NCBI GenBank assembly: GCA_030248225.1
Contig: JASANE010019372.1
Span: 1 to 64,000 of the forward strand
Length of the DNA: 64,000 nucleotides
Direction: 5' to 3'
Origin: Trileptium ribeirensis
Taxonomy: Eukaryota; Nematoda; Enoplea; Enoplida; Thoracostomopsidae
The translations under genes and the position numbers were made by a program. Below the pieces are notes generated by a model. That model worked only from the letters and a program-made list of their open reading frames with translations, had not been told where the DNA came from and searched no databases. Within the stretch, counting starts at the first letter, position 1; every line of letters begins with the position of its first letter. Below, in pieces: positions 24,061-33,746 of the stretch.

Positions 24061-24750
24061 TACCTTAAGATGTCAGCGGCATGGCCGAAATTTGTCACAG
24101 TCTGATACAGCTCGAAAGCCCTACTTGGTTAGCTTCCATTAGCCAGTGTGACATTTTTGGGCTGAAACAGACCTTGCAAATATATTAGCTAACTAATAGT
24201 AAAACGGGGCTGATATATTGTCATAAGGGCCGGAATCGGCTCTAAAAGCTATAAATATACGACGACAATGAAAAATCGCGAAAAAATGGAAATTAGTGAT
24301 ACATATGATGATATATTCATAAAATATCCTTCCAGTTACAAAAACATAATTTTAATGTATGAAGGATTTTTCAAATATTTTACATTCTACATTTTTAAAT
24401 GTTTTACATAGCTACTAGATTGGCTTGTAAAAGGCGCTTAAACCAAAATTTTTAAAATAGCGATATTTACGTATTTTACCTGCATTTATGCGTCTTGCTT
24501 TAATTACTACTAATCTTGCCTTTTAGCCCTACAGCTAAATATTTTTCCTGTAACACAAACTGTTAAACTGAATGTAATAAATATTTTTTCAGTAGTCATC
24601 AAACCTTGAGACATGGCCACTCCTAGCTCGTACAAACATATTAGCATAGCCTAGTTGTTTATTTTATTTATGAAAAGCCAGATGTGGCTGTGCCTTTTTG
24701 TCACTACCCGGAATTGGCTCTGTGACAGACTCCGGTCCTAGGTACACACA
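24061..24750 (+). repeat. Non-coding interspersed repeat, copy A
   Basis: This copy aligns by eye, in inverted orientation, with about 29,535-30,190 over its whole length, for example GTTTTACATAGCTACTAG, AATAGCGATATTTACGTA and TTTTTGTCAC. It has no open frame. It contains several short inverted pairs of the type GCCGGAAYCGGC beside TGTCAC. The two copies could be independent insertions or ends of a larger element. Confidence 0.8.
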
Positions 24751-25560
24751 TCTTGAGATAAATGATCCATTAGATCGTAAAATGAAGTAGAAAACGTACT
24801 AGAAATTTATTTTAATCACTCTGTAAAAGTATTTAAACAGGCAGACAATAATCCGATTAGATCGTCAAAGATAAAAAATCATTCAGGAAAAACCGTCATG
24901 TTTCGAAAATAATTGCGAATAAGTAACACGGAAGATATACAATAAAATGTTAATTTTATAAATATTGCCAACTAAGCATTTCCATATAGGTTTATGGGTT
25001 TTTGAAAACTTTTGCGGCAGGTTGATTCTGTATCAAACTTCCCAAACTCTGAGAAAAAATCGGGTCCAATTACAGTCAAACATTATATCACAACCAATGC
25101 CAAAGTCTGAACTAAGATCAATAAAATTCAGTTTCTGTTTCTGCTCCTCTTATGAAGCTCTTTGCAGTTTTGAGATGATAGGGGTTTACGTGGAGAAATA
25201 TCTTCGTCGATTTGTACAACTACACAGCATGGCGTATGTGCTTTGAGATTGAACGTTAGATGTGAAGATCTCTCCGCGTTGCAAAACATCTGCGAGGCCA
25301 GATATTTGGATTCAAATATGAAATCAAAAATATATTTTGCGTACGTTGCGATTTCATTTTTCTGTTGCGATTTTGTGTTGGAGACGTTAAAGCTTTCTTT
25401 TCATAAAAGCTTTGACGCATCCAACACAACATTAAACACATTGCTTTTTATAGAATTTGTCGATAAAATGTAGCTACTACTCGATTATACCGTTGTAGCA
25501 GCCACACTATACTCCCTATGTATACTATCCTAAAATACCATCTGAAACACTATGGTATGC
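24751..25560. other. Non-coding stretch, nothing recognised
   Basis: Three short overlapping frames (24,965-25,473) have no recognisable features. Confidence 0.35.
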
Positions 25561-25657
25561 AAGGCACCATATGATGGAAGGTGGCAGAGACACCCAGGGT
25601 GGACAAAACTTACACAATGTTTGTGTTTTATAACGTAAACGACGCATTATGCCGTTG
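25561..25657. mobile_element. Terminal fragment of the GCGGCGTT-TIR family
   Basis: TTTATAACGTAAACGACGCA at about 25,629-25,648 is a right-end terminal repeat of the family. The matching left end was not found, so this is a fragment. Confidence 0.5.
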
Positions 25658-25961
25658 TAATTATAGTTCAATTGCTAATCCTCTACCGAAGGTTTTTGTG
25701 TCATTTGCTGAAAACATTGAATCTCGTCAACCAATCTTGGCTATCAGCAAAGCACTGAAACAAATACGGCACAAGTTCTTCGTGGTTTTGAGATGCATTA
25801 AAATTAAATGTTCAACGAAGATTGCGTGCAGCATCCTTTAATTTACATCGTAAAATAGGGGGCTTGTCGTTAGACTCATTTATTTCAGAGAGATCTAATT
25901 CTTTCTCTATCCGTTTTTGATACGAGGCGAAATGCGTGGCTCCATAAAATTGTCGATACTA
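25658..25961 (-). pseudogene. Fragment of an unrecognised gene cut by a TIR element
   Basis: On the minus strand the frame reads as protein from about 25,950 (containing SYQKRIEKELDLSEINESND and PPILRCKLKDAARNLR). It meets a TGA near 25,820, then continues open (VPYLFQCFADSQDWLTRFNV) to about 25,700. It ends where a TIR-family end begins and starts where another copy is inserted. It may be the downstream part of the gene whose fragments lie at 26.47-27.3 kb. Confidence 0.45.
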
Positions 25962-26471
25962 ATGCGGCGTTCACGTTATAATGTCCCCAACGTTTGGAAA
26001 CTATGTATACCACACAGTGTCAGGCGCACTGTTGACAACAGGGTGTCTTAGACATCTCCATGTTTTGAATAAATTTTTTCAAAGGTAGCTAGGTAAGCGT
26101 GTTAAAACTTCTCGACAGAGTCAGGCAGACCGCGTCTTCTGGTCGTTTTATTGGCAGCGTTCTTAATTATTTGAGCAATGTTCATATGGGCTAGATACAA
26201 ATTTGATAAATTTAAAAAAATTACACAGGACAGTTGACTAAAAAACCGCAGCTACATACGCTGTCCGTTATAGTTAATTCGCGCCAAACTGGTAGCTAAG
26301 GGTGTGTACGACACTGTCAAGAAAAAACGCGTAGTAGTTAAGGGTGTGTGGTACACCCTCGGCAATTGATATACAGTATGAGTGTCTCCCTGACTGTCTA
26401 TACGGTAGGGTCGCGACTACAAGGGGCCAAACATTCCAAACATCAGGGACATTATAACTAGGACGCCGCAT
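25962..26471. mobile_element. Complete copy of the GCGGCGTT-TIR element
   Basis: The left end ATGCGGCGTTCACGTTATAA pairs with the right end TTATAACTAGGACGCCGCAT, giving about 510 bp. It contains the truncated small ORF at 26,185-26,102 (minus). It interrupts a minus-strand coding remnant that resumes on both sides. Confidence 0.8.
26102..26185 (-). pseudogene. Truncated small ORF of the TIR element
   Basis: From the ATG at 26,185, 27 codons run to a TAA. The first 19 residues align with the ORF near 18,759 (shared pattern MN-x3-II-x3-xN-x-T-x-RRxG). Confidence 0.45.
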
Positions 26472-26891
26472 AACGGACTCTTTCGGCGGGGCGCTTATCG
26501 GCGGGAAAGCAAATCGTGCAGCGGCAGAAGCGACTACAAGTGCTACTACAGCGGACAGTATAGTGGCATCATTAGCAGTCTGAGCTTGCGACAAGTCTGC
26601 CCGAGCAGAGATTGTTCTTTCTTTTGGACGACTCTCTAGGTTAACTACTGTAACGTTAGATCACTCTGAGCTGGAATCGATTATTCTTGCATTATCTGGC
26701 AAGCTTAAAACCAAATAACGCATCTGCTCTAAATTATATATCTTTGAATGCATTTGCTGCCCCATATGACCGGTTTGTCTAGCTATCTGCTGCTCTAATT
26801 CCTTGAATAGTCCTTTCATTCCCACTAGGTCCAGGTGGACCCAACACATATTGCGACTCGTTGTGTTTACTGAGTTTGTCATATGTGGCAC
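26472..26891 (-). pseudogene. Unrecognised coiled-coil-like gene fragment
   Basis: One minus frame is open from 26,891 (MPHMTNSVNT) to a TGA at 26,663-26,661. In the same frame it stays open past 26,480 until the TIR element begins. The first part is helix-forming (FKELEQQIARQTGHMGQQMH); the second is Ala/Val-rich (TILSAVVALVVASAAARF), a possible membrane segment. The copy is broken by the stop and by the insertion at 26,471. No family was recognised. Confidence 0.45.
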
Positions 26892-26953
26892 GTTTGAACG
26901 TGCGTTGTTATTCGCTCACGTTGTAAGGTTCTTTTAAGGAAGCGAGCAACAGT

Positions 26954-27025
26954 TTCCAGATAGCTCAGTGGTTTGCGTACACAACTTTCACCTGTACGTT
27001 CCGGTTTCGATCCCTGGTGCAGGCT
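26954..27025 (+). mobile_element. tRNA-like SINE head
   Basis: An A box (TAGCTCAGTGG, about 26,960) and B box (GGTTTCGATCC, 27,003-27,013) are spaced as in a tRNA. The cloverleaf acceptor stem is poor, so a SINE head rather than a working tRNA gene is likely. The body and tail could not be delimited. It separates two minus-strand coding fragments. Confidence 0.55.
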
Positions 27026-27092
27026 CGACTTTGCAAAGCATTGCACGATACACTAATTAATTCGGGCATGAAAGGGTTAACTAAAAATTAAC

Positions 27093-27308
27093 CTATCGCA
27101 TAACTAATCGTTGTTCTAACCGGCGGTCATTTTCAGTTAGCTCAGCATGTTTGCGCTGCTGACGCAATGACACCGTATTAGCGGTTATCTCTATGCGCCT
27201 TAACATTGCACCAATGTCATCGATCGTTACTTCATCTCCCCGGTTATACTGCTTCACTGAATAGCTATGCCATCTGGCAATCTTAAAGTATTTTCGCTTG
27301 CTAGACTG
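27093..27308 (-). pseudogene. Unrecognised coiled-coil gene fragment
   Basis: The 71-codon open segment on the minus strand is bounded by TAA upstream and TAG at 27,095-27,093. It is strongly protein-like and helical (RWHSYSVKQYNRGDEVTIDD, then RRIEITANTVSLRQQRKHAE). It is probably the upstream part of the gene continuing at 26.89-25.7 kb, separated by the SINE head. No family was recognised. Confidence 0.45.
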
Positions 27309-28700
27309 TTATTTTCCATTTCTAATTATACCGTCATTTACTAACTTTGTCAACTTCGTGTTTAGATATTTTATTCATCACACTCACACATTCACAGCAC
27401 ACTCACTACGCAAGAAACCTGAACCAGAACGAATCTGGAATCGCAACCAACTGCGGACAATCGTTGAATCGTTGCAACTGTGCGCGATCACCAAACGAAC
27501 TTTGATGGCCTCGTCATGGCCACCGTGACAGAGCTTTAACTCATTCTTCGTCGTGGATCAATAGAGCTAACGTGTGGCCGACTCGAACGCGGCTCCGACG
27601 TCGAATACTATAACAAATAAACAGATAGGCCAAAATGATTTATCCTACATAGTATCCGAGCCGCGCGATTACGGTTCTTGGCATATCAGTATACGGGTAT
27701 GGGGGTAGGCAGTTGGTATAATGAAAACCATGGTACTATCACATCTAAAGTACAGGAACCTTGGTTTTACTAAATGTTTCGCGGGTTGACGATAGCGTGA
27801 CTCAATTTTACTTTGCTCTACGGCGACTTCGATGATGCTCTTCAATAACAACGCGCCATACATCGATAGATTGATAAGTTTAATACAACACAGTTATTAA
27901 ACACCGCTGCACTAGACGTACAGTGCACACCGAAGTAATGATTCAGGCTGGGAAGCTTATTTAGGTCGATAACATGTGTTGCGACTGCCGCACCTTCTGG
28001 AGTGACATGCGTCTCAATTTAACTTACGTGAGAATTCGGCTGGATCCAGTTAACTCACCTGCCTCTCACTACACAGCAATTGCTTAGACTATGCTGGCGA
28101 TAATGCTTTCCAATATCTTGGAATGATAGCTAGCACACCCTAAATTAAAGCAGTGTCAATATAAATTCATAAAACCTTGACATACCTTTTTAAATTATTA
28201 GAATTCCTCATTCGCTACCAGTTGTTACTAACGGTGTCGTTAGCTCAATCAAAATTCAAATCAAAAAACTGATGTAAAACGAAAATACTATGTAAACACG
28301 GACGTAGCGTTCTGATTTCAAGACAAGGCAATTAGTACTACAACCTGTATAAACACATAGTAACGCGTTGTATGTTCACAAACAGTGTAACTACCCTGTT
28401 GGCCACCTTCTTGACTCAGACTCAAAGATTTTCTATACAGAATTCTAAAATCTAGAAAGAATCCATAGCTGCGCCGTTATATAACCTAAACCAGTGTAGT
28501 AACATACTGCAGGATCTCTGGAAAACTCCGAAAAACAGACCAATTTGTTCAAAAGATCGCACTAGACTCAGCGCCTTCAATGAACTTTTTACTGGTCATA
28601 TAATGTAAAATTTTTCATGGAGTAGGTCAAAAATATATATCATATGTATCACTCAATACGAAATAAAGCATCATTTAAGATAAGATGCGTGCGCCAAGGC
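27309..28700. other. Non-coding stretch, nothing recognised
   Basis: No feature could be supported. Confidence 0.35.
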
Positions 28701-30360
28701 ACAATTATGTCCGCATCCAATTTAAATTATTCGGGTTAACCATAGCCTAGCTGGACTACTATAGTACATTTTGTTCTTAGCTAGCCTTAATGTGACAAGC
28801 AGAGAGTTTAGCTAGGCCATGCTTGACAAACAGAGCGTCCAGCTAAACTGCCAATTGAGAAATTTTATTTAGTACTATCCTTATGCGTGAGAAAACTTAA
28901 CGTGACCCCGCCAACCCTACTATTTGGTCATTACCGATGTCGAATCGCAAACCCTTATTACGGAAAAAAGCTTAATTTCATTCGGTTTTTCTCTAACCGA
29001 AAACTGGCAAAACCAAATTCATGTTCCAGAAATTAAACCGTGTGTTCAAACAAAATTTAGGCGATTCCGATTTGCAGAAATTCTGTTTCCTAAATGCCTA
29101 ATTATTTAGATTTGGATTATTTAGTGTTCGCGAACAAATTTAACGCAAAAGTGACCTCACAATCAAATCCACAAATTTTCGTTCTTAATAGATTGGGTAA
29201 TTTTACTTCAATTTTAGCGAACACAAAATTGCTACTTTTCAACTGCGAGTGCTGTGCTTACGCAGCATTACCATTAACCAAAAAGCGTTCCGTAACAAAT
29301 TTGATGCAAAAATACAAAATATGATGGTTGGCGGGGTCACTTTAAGTTTACTCGCGTATCACTGTAATAGCATTTTGTTATAATAACATTTTCACTATAA
29401 TTCTAGGTTATATATTTGTTTTTATATAGACAATTAACGTTTTAAGCATAATACCGCGGTTTGGGCATTTTTTCGATACGCATAGTAAAGCATAATGTTC
29501 GCGGACTAAATACTCTCTAGCTTATATATCATTTAAAACGTGTGCACCTAGGGCCGGACTCTATTACCTAGGCAATTCTGGCTTGTGACAAAAAAAGTAG
29601 CCAGATTCGGCCCTTCATAAATAAATAGCTAAGCTAGTCTGGCATGCTTGTACGAGCCGGAGGCGGCTGTGTCTCAGGGTATGATAGCCGGGACGAACCA
29701 CCGAAAAATATTTATTACGTTCAGTTTATCCGATTGTGTGGCAGAAAAAATATTTAATTCTAGACTCAAAAAAGGCAACATTAGTAGTAATCAAAGCAAG
29801 ACACATAAGCGCAAGTAAAATATATACGTAAATATCGCTATTTTCAAAATTTTTATTTAAGCGCCTTTTTAAGCCAACCTAGTAGCTATGTAAAACACGA
29901 TCTTGCATACACGAAAATTGCGCTATTGTTACTGGAAGGGTGTTCTGCGAATATATGGCCATATGCATAACCAATTTCCATTTTTCTCGATTTTCCAACG
30001 TCGTTATATATTGCTAGCTTTCAGAGCCGGTTCCGGCTTTTGTGACAATTTATCAGCCTCGCTGTTCATTTAGTAGTGTTTGGTTCGGCCCAATGATGTT
30101 GCAGCCAATGATTGCTGTCTAATCGCAGCTAATTAAGCATGACTTTGAAAGCCGCGGTTGATTGTGACGAAATCCGGCCTTGCCGCGAAATAAATGATGA
30201 ATTATATGGCTCAGCTGATCGCCTAGTGACAAAAGCATAGTCCGGCTCCACAGTCGATGACAAACGTATAGCTTAGCCAGGCTATTCAAGATTTTAATAG
30301 CCAAGCAGGCCTGTCTGCGTGACATAATTGCTAGTACACTTGAACGCGCGGCATAATTAG
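28701..30360 (-). repeat. Non-coding interspersed repeat, copy B (inverted), with nested MITE
   Basis: The segment 29,535-30,190 is the inverted counterpart of copy A at 24.06-24.75 kb. Similar motifs (TAGCYTAGCTGG, GTGACAAGC) extend on both sides, to about 28,730 and 30,360. A TTAA-flanked MITE is nested at 28,901-29,341. No coding capacity was seen. Confidence 0.7.
28897..29345. mobile_element. TTAA-flanked (piggyBac-like) MITE
   Basis: The 441 bp element (28,901-29,341) has inverted ends GTGACCCCGCCAACC and GGTTGGCGGGGTCAC, with TTAA immediately outside each end (28,897-28,900 and 29,342-29,345). TTAA duplication is diagnostic of piggyBac-type insertion. The interior has only short overlapping frames. 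The TTAA lies at the centre of an imperfect palindrome in the host repeat. Confidence 0.8.
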
Positions 30361-31879
30361 GATCATACGCAAACTACTTGTCGTAAATGTGTTTAAAAAT
30401 AATACTGAAAATTTCGATAACTAAACATCAACAAAATGAGCAAAATACATAAAATTTTTAGGTATGAGTGAATTAATATTGAAGATTAATTGCTATTTAT
30501 TTTTAGAGTATTACTGGTACCAATGATAATGCTTCGTTCACAGCGTGCACTCACTGCACACGGTTACGCGAGTATGGCAGTGCTCGTTACACTGCAGTTG
30601 GCGTTACATTGTAATGACAATGTTGTCAGTCGCTACAAGCATCGTTCAGAAATATTAGCTGTCGCACGAAGCTGGTAGCGACTATATCATTTGTCGTTAC
30701 ACTGATTGTAACAATATTGTTTATAGTTGCACGCCCAGTGTAACGACACGCACGGCTCGTTTGCAACATACTAGTCATTAAATATATATAGATTTTACCA
30801 ATATATATAGATAAGATAAATAAAGATTTTATTACTCACTACCCCTCATATGATTTTGGATGTCTTGGTTTCACGATTTCCGCATTTATTTCTTTAGAAC
30901 CATATAATAGGCGAGGAATAGCGTAGCGATTTATATCGTCTTATTTCTCGATGTGACGAGAAATCTGTGAGTTTTCTCGGGTATGGTATGAGGATATAAC
31001 GTGTTGAATGTATTACACTCATTATTCTATTTGGAGCCCGACTGCGTCTTATGTGAGATTCTTGTCGGGTCATCGTCATATTTTTATTGCTGTAGTATCG
31101 TTGCTTCGACTGCCGGGTGCATTTATCTATTTATGACGAGACCTGACTACACAAATACCACACACAATACTGAAGGATCTGTAGTGACTAGCGTATAGTT
31201 TACGAGTGGAGTAACGCAAGGATTTGGACTTGTTATATAGTACTCTTTGCCTTTGTATTTCAAATATGATTGTTGTGCCTGGTGTGCTAACTATAATCCT
31301 CGCGGAGTGCCATAACCTGCCTCGGAGTTTAAAATTCGATAAGGGTAATTTACAAGTCAAGCGTTAGAGTTAACGAAGCAATAGATGGTTGCGAGTTTTA
31401 ACAAGTAAAGCTCACTGGTCTAATCGTTCAGGGCACTGTAGAGGATAGGCACCTCGTCGCATTAACTAATAAACATTTATAGCCGTTGTGACTGTCGTGA
31501 CGTTAACTAAGAAGAACGAAATAAAACTATATTGTCGTGACGAGCTGTATTGCCGTTGGGTTGAATTCTAAATACACACAAAGTTAAGAAAACTGTCACC
31601 GCTTCTCTGGTACGCCAGACCACGAACTCGTGCACCCCAGATACTAGAGAATCAGGATATTTGGTGGCCAGGACTGTGATTAAATATTGTCATTAGTGTG
31701 TTATAGTAGCGTCTGGGGGTCGGAGCGCCGCGTAAGCACGAATCTACACGCCGTCAGAAAAGATTAAGCTCCGACAGACGTATGGAACCTAGCTTCTGGT
31801 TACAAATATTGACGTTGAGCAACAAAACCATTTCACAATTAGGAACTTATTCCATTATTAACTGGGGCAAGCGATATTT
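30361..31879. other. Non-coding stretch with inverted GTTACACTG motifs
   Basis: A 13 bp inverted pair TGTCGTTACACTG (30,692-30,704 and 30,736-30,748) could form a hairpin, and further CGTTACACTG motifs lie at about 30,588-30,610. This region occupies the place where the rest of the retroelement's 3' LTR should be, but no similarity to the 5' LTR was found. Confidence 0.4.
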
Positions 31880-31971
31880 TATACGAACAGCCATGTGCAA
31901 TGCTTCCCGATACGATTTTGAATACGAAAGTCCTGGGATGTTCGTGACAGGGCCGAAGCGGCCCTGTTACA
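31880..31971 (-). repeat. Stub of the 3' LTR (U3 start)
   Basis: These 92 bp match 55,630-55,722, the outer edge of the 5' LTR, at roughly 84% by eye. On the element strand it begins TGTAACAGGGCCG at 31,971, directly preceded by the purine-rich AATATAAGAGA, a plausible polypurine tract. The first 29 bases form a 12 bp hairpin. Similarity stops near 31,880. Confidence 0.7.
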
Positions 31972-32505
31972 TCTCTTATATTTTTAAATGGAAATTTTTA
32001 GACTTAGATATACGGGTTTAAAGTAATGTCAGTATGTGTCCGTTTTGTTGTTTCCACTTTTCTCTTACATCGGGATCCCTGTCGGGATCCCTTATCAAAA
32101 AGGAGGTGCAGAATTACTAATGCCCGAGGACCTAAGAAAGAAAAGAAAAGAAAAGACCCCAGAATAAATTTATTTTTGTGACATTTTGTGACGGGTGTTG
32201 GTTGTGCCTTACTGATGTGGTGATTCCAACAAAGTTCTTACGATTATTACGACCCTAGGTCCTCCTCCTATATTTTAAGGGGGAAAATGACTTTTTTACC
32301 TGGGTTTGAAAGGTTTATTCGAGTGCTTTCGTGGCCTAGAGTTCCTTCTGCTATAACATGCATGTACTGATAAGCACAAGGTAACATAATACAATGACAT
32401 GAAAGGTTAAATGCATCACATTATAACAAATATGCACTGTATTGTCCTAGGTCCGTAGCCTTTGTATCATTGTCCTGCATTCCTTTTTTATTTCCATTCC
32501 TGTTT
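31972..32505 (-). other. 3' untranslated region of the retroelement
   Basis: Between the last ORF and the 3' LTR there is no open frame. It contains a perfect hairpin at 32,072-32,091 (GGGATCCCTGTCGGGATCCC) and an AAGAAAAG purine repeat at about 32,127-32,155 (plus strand). Confidence 0.55.
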
Positions 32506-33063
32506 TTATGAGACTTGCGTTTCTACCCACTGACGAAGGAAGCCAATGTATGGCTCCGTGATTTGGGATTCCGCGGGTGGATTGTCACTGGGACCCGTTT
32601 CCCAAGCATCGTTTTCCAGTAGTTCTGACGGGTATTGGGGCATCGTCGATTTCCGTGCCCGATCTGGGAATTGGCATTTAATGCCGTGAAATAACTGTGT
32701 AAATTCCTTAGTCCATGTGCTTATATCGTCCAGTCCTACGTCCCATGTTGGTAGTGGTGGTGCTACGATAGCTCGAGCGTTATTGTTTAGGAGGTAATCG
32801 AAAGAGCAGATGTGCCGACGCACACGACGCATTACTTTGCTTGGGGTATCCAAGAGACGACCTTCGAATGGTTTGGACCGAAGGGCGGCCCTATATTCGC
32901 CAAGTATCACGATCGTCTCGGTCTGAGGCATCGCGATGCACGTCGCCAGACGGACCAGGAACTGCATGGTGGCACCGGGCCAGGCGATGGCGAACCATCC
33001 CTTCGAAGAGGCAATTTTCACTAGCGGGGCGGCCATATTGTCGCCCAAAATAAGGACCTTGGG
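32506..33063 (-). CDS. Possible SGNH/GDSL-hydrolase-like domain, 3' accessory ORF
   Basis: In the same frame as the NADAR ORF and separated from it by one TAG (33,066-33,064), 185 codons run to TAA at 32,508-32,506. The first AUG is at 33,048, but the domain seems to start just after the TAG (PKVLILGDNMAAPLVKIASS). A beta strand ending in Gly-Asp at the start, PGATM about 20 residues later and a hydrophobic strand (ETIVILGEY) about 45 residues in follow the pattern of SGNH hydrolases. The position of the catalytic Ser holds Asn (GDN), so it may be inactive. A clear Asp-x-x-His was not seen. The fold assignment is tentative. Together with NADAR it may form one two-domain protein. Confidence 0.5.
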   Translation of the reverse strand, partial: PKVLILGDNMAAPLVKIASSKGWFAIAWPGATMQFLVRLATCIAMPQTETIVILGEYRAALRSKPFEGRLLDTPSKVMRRVRRHICSFDYLLNNNARAIVAPPLPTWDVGLDDISTWTKEFTQLFHGIKCQFPDRARKSTMPQYPSELLENDAWETGPSDNPPAESQITEPYIGFLRQWVETQVS

Positions 33064-33672
33064 CTAGTTGGCAATTCCGTGACGGATGTAGGTCCGTATT
33101 TCTTCCAAGAGGCGGCCCATGACGTTGTGGCATGGCCGCGGGCGTCGGCCGAAGGCGACGTCTTCTGGTCCAAGACCGATTCCCCAAAATGAGTCGGTGC
33201 GATTCGCCTCGAGCAATTGTGCATGGCCCGTGGTGAGTAGGACGTTTTGGAATTTTGGTATTCTGAATTTTTCGAGGAGCACCGTTCGCATGAGGTGCGG
33301 TAGGGCAGGGCGAAGGCGCTCCGTTGTCTCGGGATCGAGGAATTTTGATTTGTTTCTCCGAGAAATAGCTTTGATATCTCGAGCTCCCAATTTGAGATCG
33401 GAGATATTTTGTCTGGCCTGGTCCTCGTCAAATAAATAGGTGACGAGGAGCTGATAGCCTTGCTCCGTTGAGGCATACTCGATTGGGTATTGCGTGATTG
33501 TTTGACCCAACGGAGCCATATTTGATAATTCTGGCCAACGTGTGCCCTTTGATAGAAACATTTCGATGGGTGCGGCGTAGTTGATGGTGTAGAATGGCAC
33601 ACGCGGCGACGGGTTTTGTTCCATTTTGTTGATTTGACGGTTGGTGTTTCCTGCAATAATATTCATCGCCAT
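33064..33672 (-). CDS. NADAR-domain (YbiA-like) protein, retroelement accessory ORF
   Basis: A 202-codon ORF starts at ATG 33,672 (a second ATG is two codons in) and ends in TAG. Residues 36-197 fit the NADAR family: SKGTRWPELSNMAP (41-54), the Ser-Thr-Glu-Gln motif followed by Gly-Tyr-Gln (68-74), a long helical middle, LLEKFRIPKFQNVLLTTGH (132-150), the family's Phe-Trp-Gly-Ile-Gly signature (162-166) and HNVMGRLLEEIRTYIR (182-197). NADAR proteins act on N-glycosidic bonds of ADP-ribose-type or riboflavin-intermediate substrates, and some remove ADP-ribose from guanine in DNA. In a retroelement this could counter host ADP-ribosylation (inference). The ORF lies downstream of pol, in a different frame from the proline-rich ORF, 70 bp away. 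Confidence 0.85.
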   Translation of the reverse strand: MAMNIIAGNTNRQINKMEQNPSPRVPFYTINYAAPIEMFLSKGTRWPELSNMAPLGQTITQYPIEYASTEQGYQLLVTYLFDEDQARQNISDLKLGARDIKAISRRNKSKFLDPETTERLRPALPHLMRTVLLEKFRIPKFQNVLLTTGHAQLLEANRTDSFWGIGLGPEDVAFGRRPRPCHNVMGRLLEEIRTYIRHGIAN

Positions 33673-33746
33673 TAGTGGCGGTTCTTGAGGGCGTTGGTTG
33701 CGGGAGCTCGAGTTCTTGGGGGCGATGTTCTGGACTGGCGTTTATG

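Noticed and set aside
28924..29324. Two overlapping ORFs inside the TTAA MITE as a transposase
   Set aside because: They are too short, overlap in different frames and have no transposase motif.
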